A DNA stretch of 64,000 nucleotides from Otatea glauca. Taxonomy: Eukaryota > Streptophyta > Magnoliopsida > Poales > Poaceae. The notes beneath the pieces were generated by a model, which worked only from the letters and a program-made list of their open reading frames with translations, was not told where the DNA came from and did not search any database. Positions 44,335 through 56,303 of this stretch are shown piece by piece (position 1 is the stretch's first letter; each line of letters opens with the position of its first letter). The position numbers and the translations under genes are program-made. The DNA is taken from positions 5,654,452 through 5,718,451 of the forward strand of contig CM070721.1 of the NCBI GenBank assembly GCA_036346275.1, given 5' to 3'.

Positions 44335-45334
44335 ATTTTCTTTTCAAATTAATTTTTATTTTATATTACCAAAATTTAAAGAAATATATTTATGTATTTA
44401 TAGTACCAAAATAAGCATCTAGTTCATCTTATTTTATGCATACATAATGGAACTCCGAGACACACATGGAACAAAGTACATGCATGTATATCATCAAGAA
44501 AGGTTGTATTGTAAATAAAGGGACTACGTCAAGGTTTGTTCATTTTATTGGGCCGTTATTTGGTTTAACATTATTCACGGTTTATGAGCTCATTTATTGT
44601 CTTGATTATTTGGGTAAAATTGTAAGATTGCCAGGTGACATAGAACATTGTGACATACATGAGATGAATGCTAGCTTTGCTTTTCAATACCACTTGAGTT
44701 GTTCATTCATTCAATTATGATTTTTAATTACATTCACATCAAGTCATATTTTTTGTTTATGTCACCACTGCAGACAATTGTTGATAATCTCGGAGTTCCA
44801 TTATGTATGCATAAAATAAGATGAACTAGATGCTTATTTTGGTACTATAAATACATAAATATATTTCTCTAAATTTTGTTTTCTTTTCAAATTAATTTTT
44901 ATTTTATATTACCAAAATTTAGAGAAATATATTTATGTATTTATAGTACCAAAATAAGCATCTAGTTCATCTTATTTTATGCATACATAATGGAACTCCG
45001 AGATTATCAACAATTGTCTGCAGTGGTGACATAAACAAAAAATATGACTTGATGTGAATGTAATTAAAAATCATAATTGAATGAATGAACAACTCAAGTG
45101 GTATTGAAAAGCAAAGCTAGCATTCATCTCATGTATGTCACAATGTTCTATGTCACCTGGCAATCTTACAATTTTACCCAAATAATCAGCACAATAAAAT
45201 GAGCCTGTTAAACCGTAACAGTCGTTAAACCAAATAACGGCCCAATAAAATGAACAAACCTTGACGTAGTCCCTTTATTTACAATACAACCTTTCTTGAT
45301 GATATACATGCATGTACTTTGTTCCATGTGTGTC
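44335..45334. repeat. Inverted duplication with an extra direct copy
   Basis: Arms 44459-44878 and 44913-45334 are inverted copies about 420 bp long, almost identical apart from a block near 44566-44590, separated by a 34-bp spacer. The inner 120 bp of the arm also occurs once more as a direct copy at 44335-44460 (matching 44878-45003). The arm carries GGAACAAAGTACATGCATG, GGTTGTATTGTAAATAAAGG and TGAATGCTAGCTTTGC. It lies immediately 3' of the Tnp2 remnant. Confidence 0.93.
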
Positions 45335-45416
45335 ATCGTCACCGCTAAGACATATCCCATCTGCAAATAAAGGTATTTTATCGAATTGGTTTTACTCTTC
45401 TTCATCTACAACATTT

Positions 45417-48400
45417 TCAACTCCAGTGATCCACCTCTTGCCATGAAGGATGCAACCTTGGATTGGCGGGATCACGCATGTAGAAGACTTGATTTGCTTG
45501 CTTGGCAAGGACGAACGTTTCATCTTTGTAGGTGAGTCTATTGAGGTCCACAAAAGTAAAACCTCTCTTGTCGACCTTCACTCCATGTGAAAGTCTTACC
45601 CACTTACATCGGAACAATGGAACTTAGTATATTTCATAATTAAGCTGTCAAATTTCTTCGATCATCTCGTAGTATGAGTTCACTGCGGTTGAGGACCCTC
45701 TTTTCGAATGATCATCGAATAAAGCATTTATGTTTACACCACTGTTTTGAATAGTACTTTTTGCATCTTGACTTTCAGTGTAAAAGGTATAGCCATTAAT
45801 ATCGTACCCCTTCCATGTCTGTATATTAAATCTTGGTTCGTCAGCCAACCATTTGACATCCTCACTGACGGAGACATTCGCCTTTTTTTTGAACCATGTG
45901 AGGAATCGATCGTTGTGTTCTCACGTGATGGAAAGCTCATCCATATGTGGATTCTCTTCTCGTAATATCAACTTATACCTCTCGATGTATGGATGAACTT
46001 CTGCACTGTGCTGCAAGACTGTCAAATGTGTTTTGTAATACATATCAAACCGTGGACTCATTAATTTGGACCCAATGGTTCTTTTGCCAGCAAGTTTGCC
46101 CTCATGATGAGATACAGGAACACCAATTGATGTCTTTTACCTAGATAGTCCACACAGAACACAATAACCTTTTCAGTTCCATAACCTTCAACAATATTAC
46201 CCTCAGGCTTAGACTATTCCTCACGTATGACTTTAGTATATCCATGTACCTCTCAAATGGATACATGTAACGTAAGAATGCAGGTCCACATATCTTAATC
46301 TCTCTAACAAGGTGAACCATGATGTCAAAGAAAGACGGAGGGAAATACATCTCAAGTTGACATAGAGTCTGCATCACCTTACTCTGCAAGTTGTCTAGTA
46401 CATCGAGATCAATAACCTTACAAGAAATCGCAATGAAGAAATAACATAGCTTCGTGATTACCTACCTGACATCCTCTGGCAGAATATTTTTTATTGCAAC
46501 AGAGAGCATTTGGGTCATCAAGACATGACAATAGTGGGACTTCATAACAAGCAACTTCAAATCATCCATGGCACAAGCTTCTTAATATTTGTGAAGTAGC
46601 TCGATGGAACTTTACTACCTTGGAGACACTTGCAGAAGTCTTCTTTCTCCTTCTTGAATAATGTGTAGCATGCAGCGGGGATGTACGGACCTTTTTCATC
46701 CTCCTCTATCACTGCAAGCTTGGGCCTGATTCCCATGTAGGCCATGTCGCGGTGAGCATTCACACTATCCTTGGTCTTCCCAAGTATGTTCAGTATGATG
46801 CCAACCAAATTGTCACAAACATTCTTCTCAACGTGCATTACATCAATACATTGCTGGACATCTAACTCCTTCCAGTATGATAATTCCCAAAATATCGATC
46901 TCTTCTTCCAAATGGTCCTAGGACAAACTGATTTACGGCTCTTTTCATACTGAACATTGATATCCTCCATGCGTGAATATACTAGCCTTCCACTCATAGG
47001 CTGCAGGGCCGAACGAACTTCCCTCTTTCCATCAAATTTTTCATCTATCTTACGGTATTGATGTCTTTGAGGTAGAAACCTACGGTGACCCATGTACACA
47101 GTTTTTTTGGAATTTGACAGTCACAAGTTCTCAGTCTCCTCTTCACAAATAGGATACACTTTGGCTCCCTTCGTACTGTAGCCCGCCAAAATACCAAGGG
47201 CCGAAAAATCATTTATGGTGCAAAATATCATAGCACGTAGGGTGAAGTTATCTCTTTTGTATGCATCCCACATCACAACCCCCTCGTTCCACAATTTTAC
47301 CAATTCATCAATGAGTGGTGCTAGGTACACATCGATATCATTTTATGGTTATTTGGGTCTCAAAATTAGTAACGACATCATGATATACTTCCGCTCCATG
47401 CACAACCAAGGAGGGAGATTGTAGATACACAATAGGACTGGAGGGATACGGGTAGGCTACACTAGCATACAATTAAAATGTCTACCTCGTAAACCAGAAA
47501 GCCACGCAAGTAAATGATCATGGATCGTTACCACTAGACGCGCAGTGAAGCGAAAGGAAGTTGATGCAGCCCGAATTAATGAAGTGCGCGTCCTGTTGCA
47601 GTGGTCGATCTTCCTCGTGCGGTGGCCGATCCTCCTTGCGCGGTGGTCGATCGTCCCGATCAATGTCGCAGTAGCAGCAACACCTCTACTGGCGTCCACA
47701 CATTCGGGGGAAAAACGTCGTGCGTCGGTGTACCAGCACTAACGCTCAAAGGAAGGCTCAAGTAGAGATGGCTAGGGTATCGATGGCTACGCCCTCTCAC
47801 GTACCCAATTGCAATTACGAACTCCCTTTATATAGTCGTCCCCTCCCCTGCGGTGGAACCCTACATTAGGGCCTAACTGAAGGACAAAGCCCACTTGGCC
47901 CATTAGTGACGGATCCAATCCATACCACTATATTCCAACCCCTTAAGTGTGCGACCCTGTAGGTTCATATATATTTGGACATGACTCAGAAACACCTTTC
48001 CGATCGATAATCGATAGCGATACCTAGCGGTACATATCGATTCTCAAATATCCATAAAGCATCGGACGAACCTATTATAATGTGATGATGTCATGTTCCC
48101 ATTGCTTCATGATATCAGATCAAGCTCAAGGCGAGAGTTGTGTCATCCTATGACAGCTCGATCTCTTCACTCATACTGTAGTGGAATAATTTATCTGGAT
48201 TGACTCTCAATCACATCTGGTATGACCATGCAATTACTTAATCCATCTACCTCAAGGGGCCTAGAGATATCTCTCCGTTATATAGGAGGAGCAAATTCCA
48301 TCTTGATCATTCATATACTTCAGCATGTTTCATAGTAAACTCGAAAGCTTCCTTTATAACTACCTGGTTAAAGAGTAGCGTTTGGTAGCTCCTAAGTAAA

Positions 48401-49891
48401 CCATTACACATCTAGGAAACCAATGATGATCTCAGGTCTAAGGAACATATATACACTATGCATGAGACCAACTGATGACACATAAGAATATATATAACAA
48501 TTATCGCAGTGTCTCATATGGGTCTATCCAACGCATGTTCTCTAACATGTGTCCACATTATTGATTAGATATCTCCATATCTCTATGACCCGTGAAACAT
48601 GGTCATCAATCAATACATGTGCTGATCTATGAAACATAATCGTCCTATATTATGATAATCGATCAGGGATAACTTGAATAATATCAATATATGGAAAAAG
48701 TTGCACGAACAAGTCACTTGTTGATTAATCCAATCGATATTTATTCAAAGGAAAAACAATTATATTATTCTATAAAAATAAAGCGTGATACAATCATCTC
48801 TATGATCGCCTCAAGGGCATATCACCAACAAGAACTGGCCAAGTACTGTGACGACTGCTCATATTATCAAACAGATTCATTCCATTGGTACTCAATCCAA
48901 ATCTTATGTTCCTCATTTGGGCACCAAACTTCTCATGTTTCCAATCAATGTTTCTCCATTGAGCTGAATTAGCGGGGTATCTCAGCTTGCCATCTTTCTT
49001 TCGAGATTCATAATGCCAACGCAACAATTTTGCCTCTTTGGGATTTGCAAACAACCGCTCCAAACAGAGAATGATGTGCAAGTACCACAATACCTTGGTC
49101 GGTGTCCCTTTGTTGCTAGTTTCACCGTCGTCGTCCCAGCTCTTACACTTCTTGTCATTACGCTTCTCCTCTTGTTTGTACCGGGGTACACCATAAACTG
49201 GACAAACGTACAATTCCTTATACGCGCTACGGTACAAGATACAATCATTCAGATATGCATGTATCCTTTCTATTTCTATTCCCATGGGTCATAGTAGCTT
49301 CTTTGCTTCATAAATGCTTGTTGCCAACTCGTTTCCCTCCGGAAGCACATCCGATAGAAGAACTAAAAGTGCATTGAAACTTGTATCTGTCTAACAGTGT
49401 TTTGCCTTCAGTTCGAACAATGCCAGGACCAAATCCAACTTGGTGTATTCCGCTTTGCAACCCGAAAACAACGATTTGGCATTATCTTCCATCAAGCTTT
49501 TAAATTTTTCAAACTCTCTTTCTGTGTAATTTCCCTCCACATCCCGCAACATTTGATCTAAATTATCCTCCTCGAACTTATCACGCTGCAACTCATGATC
49601 GAGTTTTAGCATGTCTTCATTGCAAACCGGACGGGTACTACTTGTCTCTCCATGATGGATCCAACACGTGTAATTTCTCACGAAGCCACGTCGAATCAAC
49701 TGGTCTTTAATTTGAGCTGAGTTGTTAAATCTCCTGAGATTGGTGCAATTAAAGTAAGGACAATATATGAAGTTTACACCCCTCTTCACCATGTCTTCTT
49801 CTGTAATTTTTTTGAACTCCTTAACGCCCCTCGGAAATTCAGCACGCAAACGGTTTTTCTGATACATCCATTCTTCATGATCCATCTGCAA
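45417..49891 (-). pseudogene. CACTA Tnp2-like transposase, broken and split by a solo LTR
   Basis: Reading down the minus strand: a transposase-associated N-domain (WMYQKNRLRAEFPRGVKEF, INFIYCPYFNCTNLRR-like, CWIHHGE; 49891-49600), then KVLWYLHIILCLERLFANPK, LRWHYESRKKDGKLRYPAN, MRNIRFGLSTNGMNLF and MSSRHSTWPVL (to 48836). The solo LTR (47439-48830) follows. Reading resumes with LLCIYNLPPWLCMERKYIMM, VYLAPLIDELVKLWNEGVVM, TINDFSALGILAGYSTKGAK, CIDVMHVEKNVCDNLVG and FFDIMVHLVREIKICGPAFL (DUF4218-like). The C-terminal part has KWVRLSHGVKVDKRGFTFVD (DUF4216-like) to 45417. Stops and frameshifts occur near 49390, 47360, 47120, 46555 and 46140. The conserved Asp in the LSTDG motif is Asn (codon at 48884-48886). 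Confidence 0.9.
47439..48830 (-). mobile_element. Solo LTR of a BARE/Angela-like copia element
   Basis: On the minus strand it begins TGTTGGTGATATGCCC (48830) and ends TATCCCTCCA (47439). Flanks are AGGAC (47434-47438) and AGAAC (48831-48835), a 5-bp duplication with one change. The start and phrases such as GACCATGTTTCACGGGTCAT match the style of BARE/Angela/RIRE1-type LTRs. No internal retrotransposon sequence is present, so it is a solo LTR left by LTR-LTR recombination. Confidence 0.85.
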
Positions 49892-50138
49892 TTAAACTAC
49901 GCACATTATTTAATTACCTTTGCAAAATAGAGAACGGGTTCCAACATATATAATTTTACTCCTAATACCTTCTTCTCTAGTTAGTTAAGAGCTTTCAATT
50001 GTCTACTTAGGAGACATACATTCAAAATATCAACAATGATATCGAATTATCTAATGCAGTAAGCTTGCAATCCTTTTGACTTCAATGAAAGAAAATAAGG
50101 GTGGAAGTATTAACAAAGTTGACGAATTGAATAGTTTT

Positions 50139-50569
50139 TAAAAAACATCTATCTGTTGACCAACTAAGTACATATCAACGATGACTCCAAATCTCTAATT
50201 AGGTTTGGTCCTAATCCCATTCGAGGATATGTGTTTCGGGCAAGTTCCTAAGCTGTTGTACAACTCTAGATAAAATTACAGCACATCTCCCCGTTGTTTT
50301 CAAAATACACATCTCGACAGCAAGTCAAGAGGGGTGTGTGTCTAGAGAACACTAGGGAGATCCCGTCAAAACTTTCTCTGGAGTTGTACAACAGCTCAAA
50401 AACTTGCGCGAACCATATATCCTCAAACTGTCAAAAAACATGGACAATTCGAGAGTGCTTGCTTATAAATATTCTATTTCAGTATATTTGTAAATAAGCA
50501 CCCTCGAACGGGAGACGTAGGTTACACAACCTAAACTCTAACATTGATCATATTACAGCAACAATAATT
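50139..50569 (-). repeat. 435-bp upstream module, copy B
   Basis: Partner of 41356-41791, in the same orientation. It lies about 250 bp upstream of the Tnp2 N-terminus (49891), so each transposon gene has one copy of the module on its upstream side. Confidence 0.88.
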
Positions 50570-50954
50570 CCAAATTAACACTAGACAACTACAAAAATAA
50601 ATGGATGTGTGTTTGTCAAATAAAGAGTGTGAAATCTGATAGGATACACACAATTCCAGTTCAACCTAAACTCTCTTTGCGACGTATCGAATTACCTAGT
50701 GCAAAATTGAAGCGGTTTGAAGGAATGCTCACCTTTTAAAGAAACCCACAAATGAGGGGAAATTGAGGAGAAATCTTCTCAAGCTAGGGCTTCAACTTTA
50801 CCCTCTTAACACACATCCTCGATGATTTCATAATTTCTCACCGAAGTATTGCTTCCAACAAAAGTATATGGTGTTTTTCGGGCGACGACAGTTTTTTTAC
50901 CTCTAAAACAACAACAGAGGAGAGTTCCGCCCGAGGGTATAAATAACCTAGCGA

Positions 50955-51170
50955 GTCAAAACCAATTGTGATGTGATTATGCATATCACAATCGGTTCTA
51001 ATATAAGAACCTCATCAAAATCGGTTCTAATGTTAGAATCGATTGTGATGTGACCAATGCTACATCACAATCGGTTCTAACCTAAGAACCGATTGTGATG
51101 ATTTCTTCCTAATTGTTAACACCCTCGTCGAATCATTTATCATAATCGGTTTTTTTCTAAAATGTTAAGT
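50955..51170. repeat. Right subterminal repeats of the CACTA element
   Basis: Several copies of ATCACAATCGGTTCTAA and its reverse complement TTAGAACCGATTGTGATG alternate, forming hairpin-prone pairs. These are the probable binding sites of a TnpA-type protein. Confidence 0.88.
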
Positions 51171-51218
51171 ACCGACCTAAATGAAGCGATAGTGTTGTAC
51201 TATTTTGTAGTAGTGGGA

Positions 51219-51529
51219 GGGGAAGAGAGGGGGGCGTGGGCAGAAGAAGATTATATAGAAGTAGGACCACATCATCAACTACATGCGCATGTGAGCACTA
51301 CGTCAGCAGAAATCAGGTCATGTCAACACCACATCAGACAAAATCATCCTGATTTTGGATTGAGAGGGGTAAAATGGAAGTTGTCGTTAGTTTGTCGTTA
51401 GCTCGAGCTGCTTGCATGCCCCTCCACGCGTGCACGCAGTCCTCGATCTGTGCACAAGAATTAAAAGAAACACAAGCGAAAATCAGAAGAGGTTACTGGG
51501 TTGCATCACCGGTGCTCCTCTTTTTTCTC
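51219..51529. other. Host sequence between the CACTA and Mutator-like elements
   Basis: About 300 bp with no supported gene. Before the CACTA insertion it adjoined the F-box-like fragment that ends at 37670. The final TTTTTTCTC (51521-51529) is the Mutator-like element's target duplication. Confidence 0.55.
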
Positions 51530-51811
51530 GAATTCTTTTTTAAATAATACTATTTTTATTCTATTTTACAAAAATAATATGCTGAAATTTTTTTTTACAA
51601 AACTACCCACTTGTCGCCATTTCAAAAGGCGACAGAGAGGCGACAGACAGCCTGTCGCCATTTCAGATAGGGATAGACTCTCTGTCGCCATTTCAAATGG
51701 CGACAAAGAGCAACCGTCACCTCTGTCGCCAATTTAAATAGCGACAGCCTGTCTGTCGCTATTTCAAACGGCGACAGAGAGTCTGTCGCCATTTGAAATA
51801 GCGACAGACAG
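51530..51811. repeat. Left terminal inverted repeat of the MULE
   Basis: After an AT-rich outer part (to about 51600), CTACCCACTTGTCGCC opens a series of palindromic subrepeats of the form CTGTCGCCATTTGAAAT plus GGCGACAG, at least six copies with small variations. The right terminus mirrors this arrangement. Confidence 0.92.
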
Positions 51812-51815
51812 CGCC

Positions 51816-51823
51816 TATATAAA
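51816..51823 (+). promoter_or_regulatory. TATA box at the inner edge of the left TIR
   Basis: GCCTATATAAAGCCG directly follows the last subrepeat, fitting the known habit of MULE promoters to sit in or next to the TIR. It would drive the plus-strand transposase gene. Confidence 0.7.
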
Positions 51824-51865
51824 GCCGCGCGCGGCCCCTGCCCTCACTCGAGCCAGCCACCGCGC

Positions 51866-52018
51866 AGAGAAAAAAAAACAGAAAAGAGAGGAGGAGGAGA
51901 AGGAGAAGGATAAGGAGGAGGAGAAGGAGGAGAAGGAGGAGGGGGAGGGGGAGGGAGAGGGAGAAGGAGAAGGAGAAGGAGAAGGAGGAGGAGGAGAAAG
52001 GGAGAGGGAGAGGGACTT
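51866..52018. repeat. Purine-rich GGA/GAA low-complexity tract
   Basis: About 150 bp of almost pure GAGGAG/AAGGAG repeats in the probable 5' leader of the transposase transcript. The open frame on the opposite strand is an artefact of this composition. Confidence 0.9.
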
Positions 52019-52928
52019 CGAAGATCTGCATTTCGTCAGGTACTAATTTTTTTTAAGTATTTAAATGTTAAATATGTAATATAGTAATCAGATTAAATAG
52101 AGTAATAATAGTTATTTAGGTAGATGACTTAGTTAGGAATGAGAACCTGATGCAAGTTGTTTAGCTAGTTGACTTAGTTAGAAATTTATAATTATTTCGG
52201 TAAGAATAGATGTTTAGTTAGATGAATTAGTCAGAATTTATAGTTATGTCGGTATGGACGGATGTTTAGTTATGCGACTTAGTTAGTAATTAATTTTCGA
52301 TGTAGGGATGACCTAGAGGTAGGGATTAAAATTTTGATTGTAATAATAGTTTTTGATTAGAGATCATGGATAAATTTTAAATTAACTGAAATGTAGAATC
52401 CAAATTCGGTTATTTGTGTCTTGAGAATTTGGAGATGTCATGTAGAGTTGGGTGGCTAAAATTATCAAGACCGAAATATAACTCAATCAGAGAGTTCTGA
52501 CACATTAGTTTAGTTATGTTCTCATAGAAATTTGAAAATGATCACGGAATCAAGAATTTGTAAGAATTGAAATATTGCAATCAGATCGATTAAACGTCGC
52601 CGACAAGTATGGACCAAAGCGAATGAATTAAACTATGTTCTTAGAATTAAAATTTGTGATCATTATTAGTCGTACAATGTAGAGTTAAATTGTGCAAATG
52701 TTAAGAATTCGATGAATTTGCATGATGTATGGATGATAGAGTGCAATTTAAAATATATTATGGAGAAGGAGTTCCACATGGGTGTTGAAGGGTAGATCTA
52801 AGTCATTTCGCAAGTGTAGAGGCTAGCATGTCACGCAGGGAGCGTTCATGGGCTATGGTTATGAGATGGTTGTACCACATGTTCTCTTTGGACCGTGAAT
52901 TGCATGATCCGAAGTTACATGGAGTAGT
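52019..52928. other. MULE leader or intron, AT-rich
   Basis: After 'CATTTCGTCAG|GTACTAA' (52039), a plausible splice donor, the sequence becomes AT-rich to about 52780. This suggests a leader intron upstream of the transposase exon. Confidence 0.5.
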
Positions 52929-54900
52929 TTGTCAAGAATAGATTGCACGTCTTGGGAGTTAATGGAAATGAGAGGGCGAAATCTTGGAGTTCAATGCGTA
53001 AGAATTGCAATTGAGAAAGGATGGCCATTAGTGTTATTGGCACAAGCATTTGAGAAAGTCAATACCGGGCATGCGACACAGCAAGAGGTTGTTGATGAAG
53101 AACCAAAGGAAGTTGGGGAGAGCAGTAGAAGTAGAGAAGGCTTAGTAGAGCAGGATGTAGGTTCGGGTCAGTACGAAGTGCAAGGTGGGAGAGCTGATGT
53201 TGCAACGGGAGAGGTTCAAGAAGCAATGGGCATGACAGACGAGGGCGAAAACATTGAGTCAGTGGTCGAAGCGATGGACACAGAGAATGAGGACTATGAG
53301 GCTTTAAGTAATGATGAAGCCGCTGAAGATCTATTCCCTGCAGAGTGGGATGAGTATCCGTTCGACAGGCTGGTGGTGAACGATGACGAACAGTTCCCTT
53401 CGCAGTATGATCAGAATGAGGTGAGACAAGATGCAACTTACAAGAATAAGAGTGAGGTTCAAGAAGCAGTAATAGCATGGCCAGTGTCGTTGCGCAGAGC
53501 CTTCAAAGTTGTAAAGTCCGATTAGCGGGTGTATGATGTAAGATGCCAGACGGAGGGTTGCCCGTGGCGCGTCCATGCATACCAGCCTAAATGGTACACC
53601 ATTTGGAAGTGTTCTATAGTCGTTCCACATACATGTGTACTAATGGAGTCTGCGCAGTCACATCGGAACATATCATCAGGCTTTATTGCCAATACAATGT
53701 ACGGAGAGATTGTAGGCAACCTAGATTTAGAGCCACGGGCCATTGTACTCGCAATACAACAGAGGTTCTAGTATACAATAAGCTACGCGAAGGCATGGAG
53801 AGCAAAGCAGAAGGCATTGGAAACACGGTTCGGCACGTACGAAGACTCCTACCAGAACTTGCCAGGTTTGCTTCAGGTGATAAAGGACCGAAATCCTGGA
53901 ACTTATGTGGACATTTGTGAGCATCCTTCGCAGCGCTTCTCTGGGAAGATGGTTTTGAAGCGAGCATTCTTCGCTTTAGGTCCATGCATCAATGCGTTCA
54001 GGCATTGTTGTCCTTTGTTATGTGTCGATGTGACATTTTTGACTGGTAAATACAAAGGGCAGATATTGACTGCCATAGGAGTGGATGGCAATAATCAAGT
54101 TCTCCCGTGGCGCCGCATTTGTGGAGGTGAAAACACGATAGTGGCATTGGTTCCTACGGAATGTCAAAGCCGTGTCGTTCATCAGCGGCCTGGAGTGTGT
54201 ATCATACATGATCGGCATTCCGGGCTTTTGAGGGCAATTATTCAGTTGCAGCAAGGTGTGGATGAGACTCATCCATGGCCTGATTTGCGTAGTAGGTGGT
54301 GCAAGCATCATATGGGTGCCAACTTCTACAAGCAGTTCAGGAACAAGGAGCTAACAAAGCTTTTCAAGAGGCTCTGTGACCAGAACCAGCAGAGAAAGTT
54401 TGATGTACTCTGGAAGAAATTGGATGAGCTGACATCGAGGCACACAGCTGAGGCAACGAAGAGGGCAGCCCGACCTTAGGGAGGCCCCACAGACTGGAGG
54501 AGTTACCCACCACCCTCCCCACCGGTTCAAGGAATGGAAGGGCTCAAACGCTTCTCCGAATGGATAGAGCATGAGCCTAGGGAGAAATGGGCTCGCTTTA
54601 CGACACCGATGGTGCGAGGTATGGTGTCATGACAACAAACCTTGCGGAGGTTTACAAGCGGGTGATGCGAGGTTGAGACCCTTCCCTTGGTTGGTATTGT
54701 TGAGGGTGTTCTTCGTGGCATCACAAAGTACTTCGTTGATCGCCATGCAAGGCGATCACGCGCATGAACGATCCTGCTATGAAGTACTCAGAGATGATTT
54801 CTGCATACATGGAGGACAAAGGCAAGAAGGACGAGGGGCGCTGCGCCATATTCAGGACTTGACTTACCGTGCCGTACACCTGACGTCGTGTAGGCGGCCC
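52929..54900 (+). pseudogene. MuDR-type MULE transposase, inactivated
   Basis: The first frame (to 53523) has an acidic linker and the start of the N-terminal MuDR domain (YKNKSEVQEAVIAWPVSLRR, then AFKVVKSD and TAG). The frame continues VYDVRCQTEGCPWRVHAYQP with a zinc-binding-type CxxxxC, VPHTCVLMESAQSHRNISSG, and stops again at 53769 (QQRF then TAG, before YTISYAKAWRAKQKALE). Next are CINAFRHCCPLLCVDVTFLT and GKYKGQILTAIGVDGNNQVL with the first catalytic-type Asp, GVCIIHDRHSGLLRAI with the second, and HHMGANFYKQFRNKELTKLF. After 54479 frames shift repeatedly (EHEPREKWARFTTPMVRG, LPLVGIVEGVLRGITKYFVD). At least two stops and several frameshifts make it non-functional. Confidence 0.9.
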
Positions 54901-56303
54901 AGGGCGGACGACATGGTACAGATCCCCCCTCGTTAAATGCTGTGACGAGGTCGACACGCAGCGAACCCGCGATCCCCTCGTCGGACTTGCCTAGGGGCTC
55001 CACCGATCACCGGACCGGCTGTCTGTCCCGATGACCACAGGTACATCAGGTGGTCTCTTTTTTCATATATTTTGTTGCTAACATAACGTGTCGTTCTAAC
55101 TTGAAAAGTTTGTCAACAGCGGCCGATCCACGCTGACGACGAGTGCGAGCACCTCGGGGACTACTGGTTTTCGGGACAAGGACTTGACTTTCGTGGATCC
55201 TTATCGCAAATCCGCGGTGTGGTACTTGGTTCATCGCAGCTTGCATCGGCCCCCAGTCCATCGACCCCCGGCCCATCTCAGCCGACACAGGACGCCTTCG
55301 CTACTCACTTGGCGCGTCGGCTTCCTAGGAGTACTCGTGGGCGGGCCTGACCGACTCACATATCCGTCTGGACATGTGCAGCGTCGTAGGAGGCCTGGGA
55401 CCACACAAGGTGTTGCACCGCGCAGGAGCCCTAGCTAGTTTGTTTCTTTTACACATGATGTGCCGTAAACAATCTCGTCTTTTACTTCCTTAGCTCATGT
55501 AATATCACATATGTTAGTTTTATTTATGAAGTTTTGTGCTATATATAATCTTTTACTTCCGTGGCGCTATTTGTAAATATGCTACCAGTACCTTTGTCAC
55601 GTCGATAGGACAGCACACACGTAGCTACTTTGTCGGTCGATCTGACGACACTGACTCTTGGCGACTATCGACTAGTTGTTTCCTTTCATATATTTTATAA
55701 TCAACACAAAATGATGCTTTATTTCCTCATATTACGTCAAATTCAGCTATAGAATTTTGTTTACATAAGTTATGTTTTATTACGGTATGATCACTATAGC
55801 TTTTCGTGGATTCCATAAAATAACAGGTTTACATGATAAATTATGGAGTAATAGCCCTGAAACACCATTCGACATATATACGACCTTGTAGCGACTTTCC
55901 ACGCGATTAGACAACTCACGGGCGCAATGCTTTCAACCTTTTCAGCCGATTTGACCACATGCCGACAGACCTCTCTTCAAGTTTCGCACACGGCTTTGTC
56001 ACACATGCGAGCACGATTCAAAGTGACCACTCACCGCCTACTTTTGTTTGTGATGACAGTCATGTGGCTTTTCTCGATGGTGACAAATCGTGCGACCTTT
56101 GCGAGAAGGTGACAGGCGGTGCAGCTTTGATGATGGGTGACATGTCGTGCAGCTTTTCACAGAGGATGCCAGGACGTCAAACTGGACAAGTGTTGTAGTC
56201 GTGCGGAGTAACCACTCACCACCACTATAAAACCGGCCTAGGGTTACACATCCAACACCGCCAAACAAGCAATACACGCCATCTGAATCTACACAAATTA
56301 GGG
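54901..56303. other. MULE internal region between its two genes
   Basis: 54900-55440 is GC-richer and may be the decayed transposase C-terminus; I see no SWIM finger with its Cys/His spacing intact. 55440-56220 is AT-rich with no gene. 56220-56290 (ACTATAAAACCGGCC at 56223) offers a TATA-like motif for the following gene. Confidence 0.45.

Larger units (their letters stand above)
37671..51215 (-). mobile_element. CACTA (En/Spm) transposon, 13.5 kb, with target duplication
   Basis: The left terminus CACTACTACATAAATATAC (37671) and right terminus, read inward, CACTACTACAAAATAGTAC (ending 51215) are inverted repeats. Both flanks carry GGA (37668-37670 and 51216-51218), the 3-bp duplication typical of CACTA. 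Subterminal repeats lie inside both ends. Two gene remnants lie on the minus strand: Tnp2-like transposase (about 45.4-49.9 kb) and a TnpA-like/Ulp1 gene (about 38.3-41.0 kb). Nested or captured material includes a solo LTR, a host RGLG fragment, an 87-bp repeat array and an inverted duplication. Frameshifts in both genes indicate that it is not autonomous now. Confidence 0.93.

Noticed and set aside
51759..52031. Minus-strand open frame of Leu/Phe/Ser repeats
   Set aside because: It is the complement of the GGA/GAA purine tract in the MULE leader and has no domain content.
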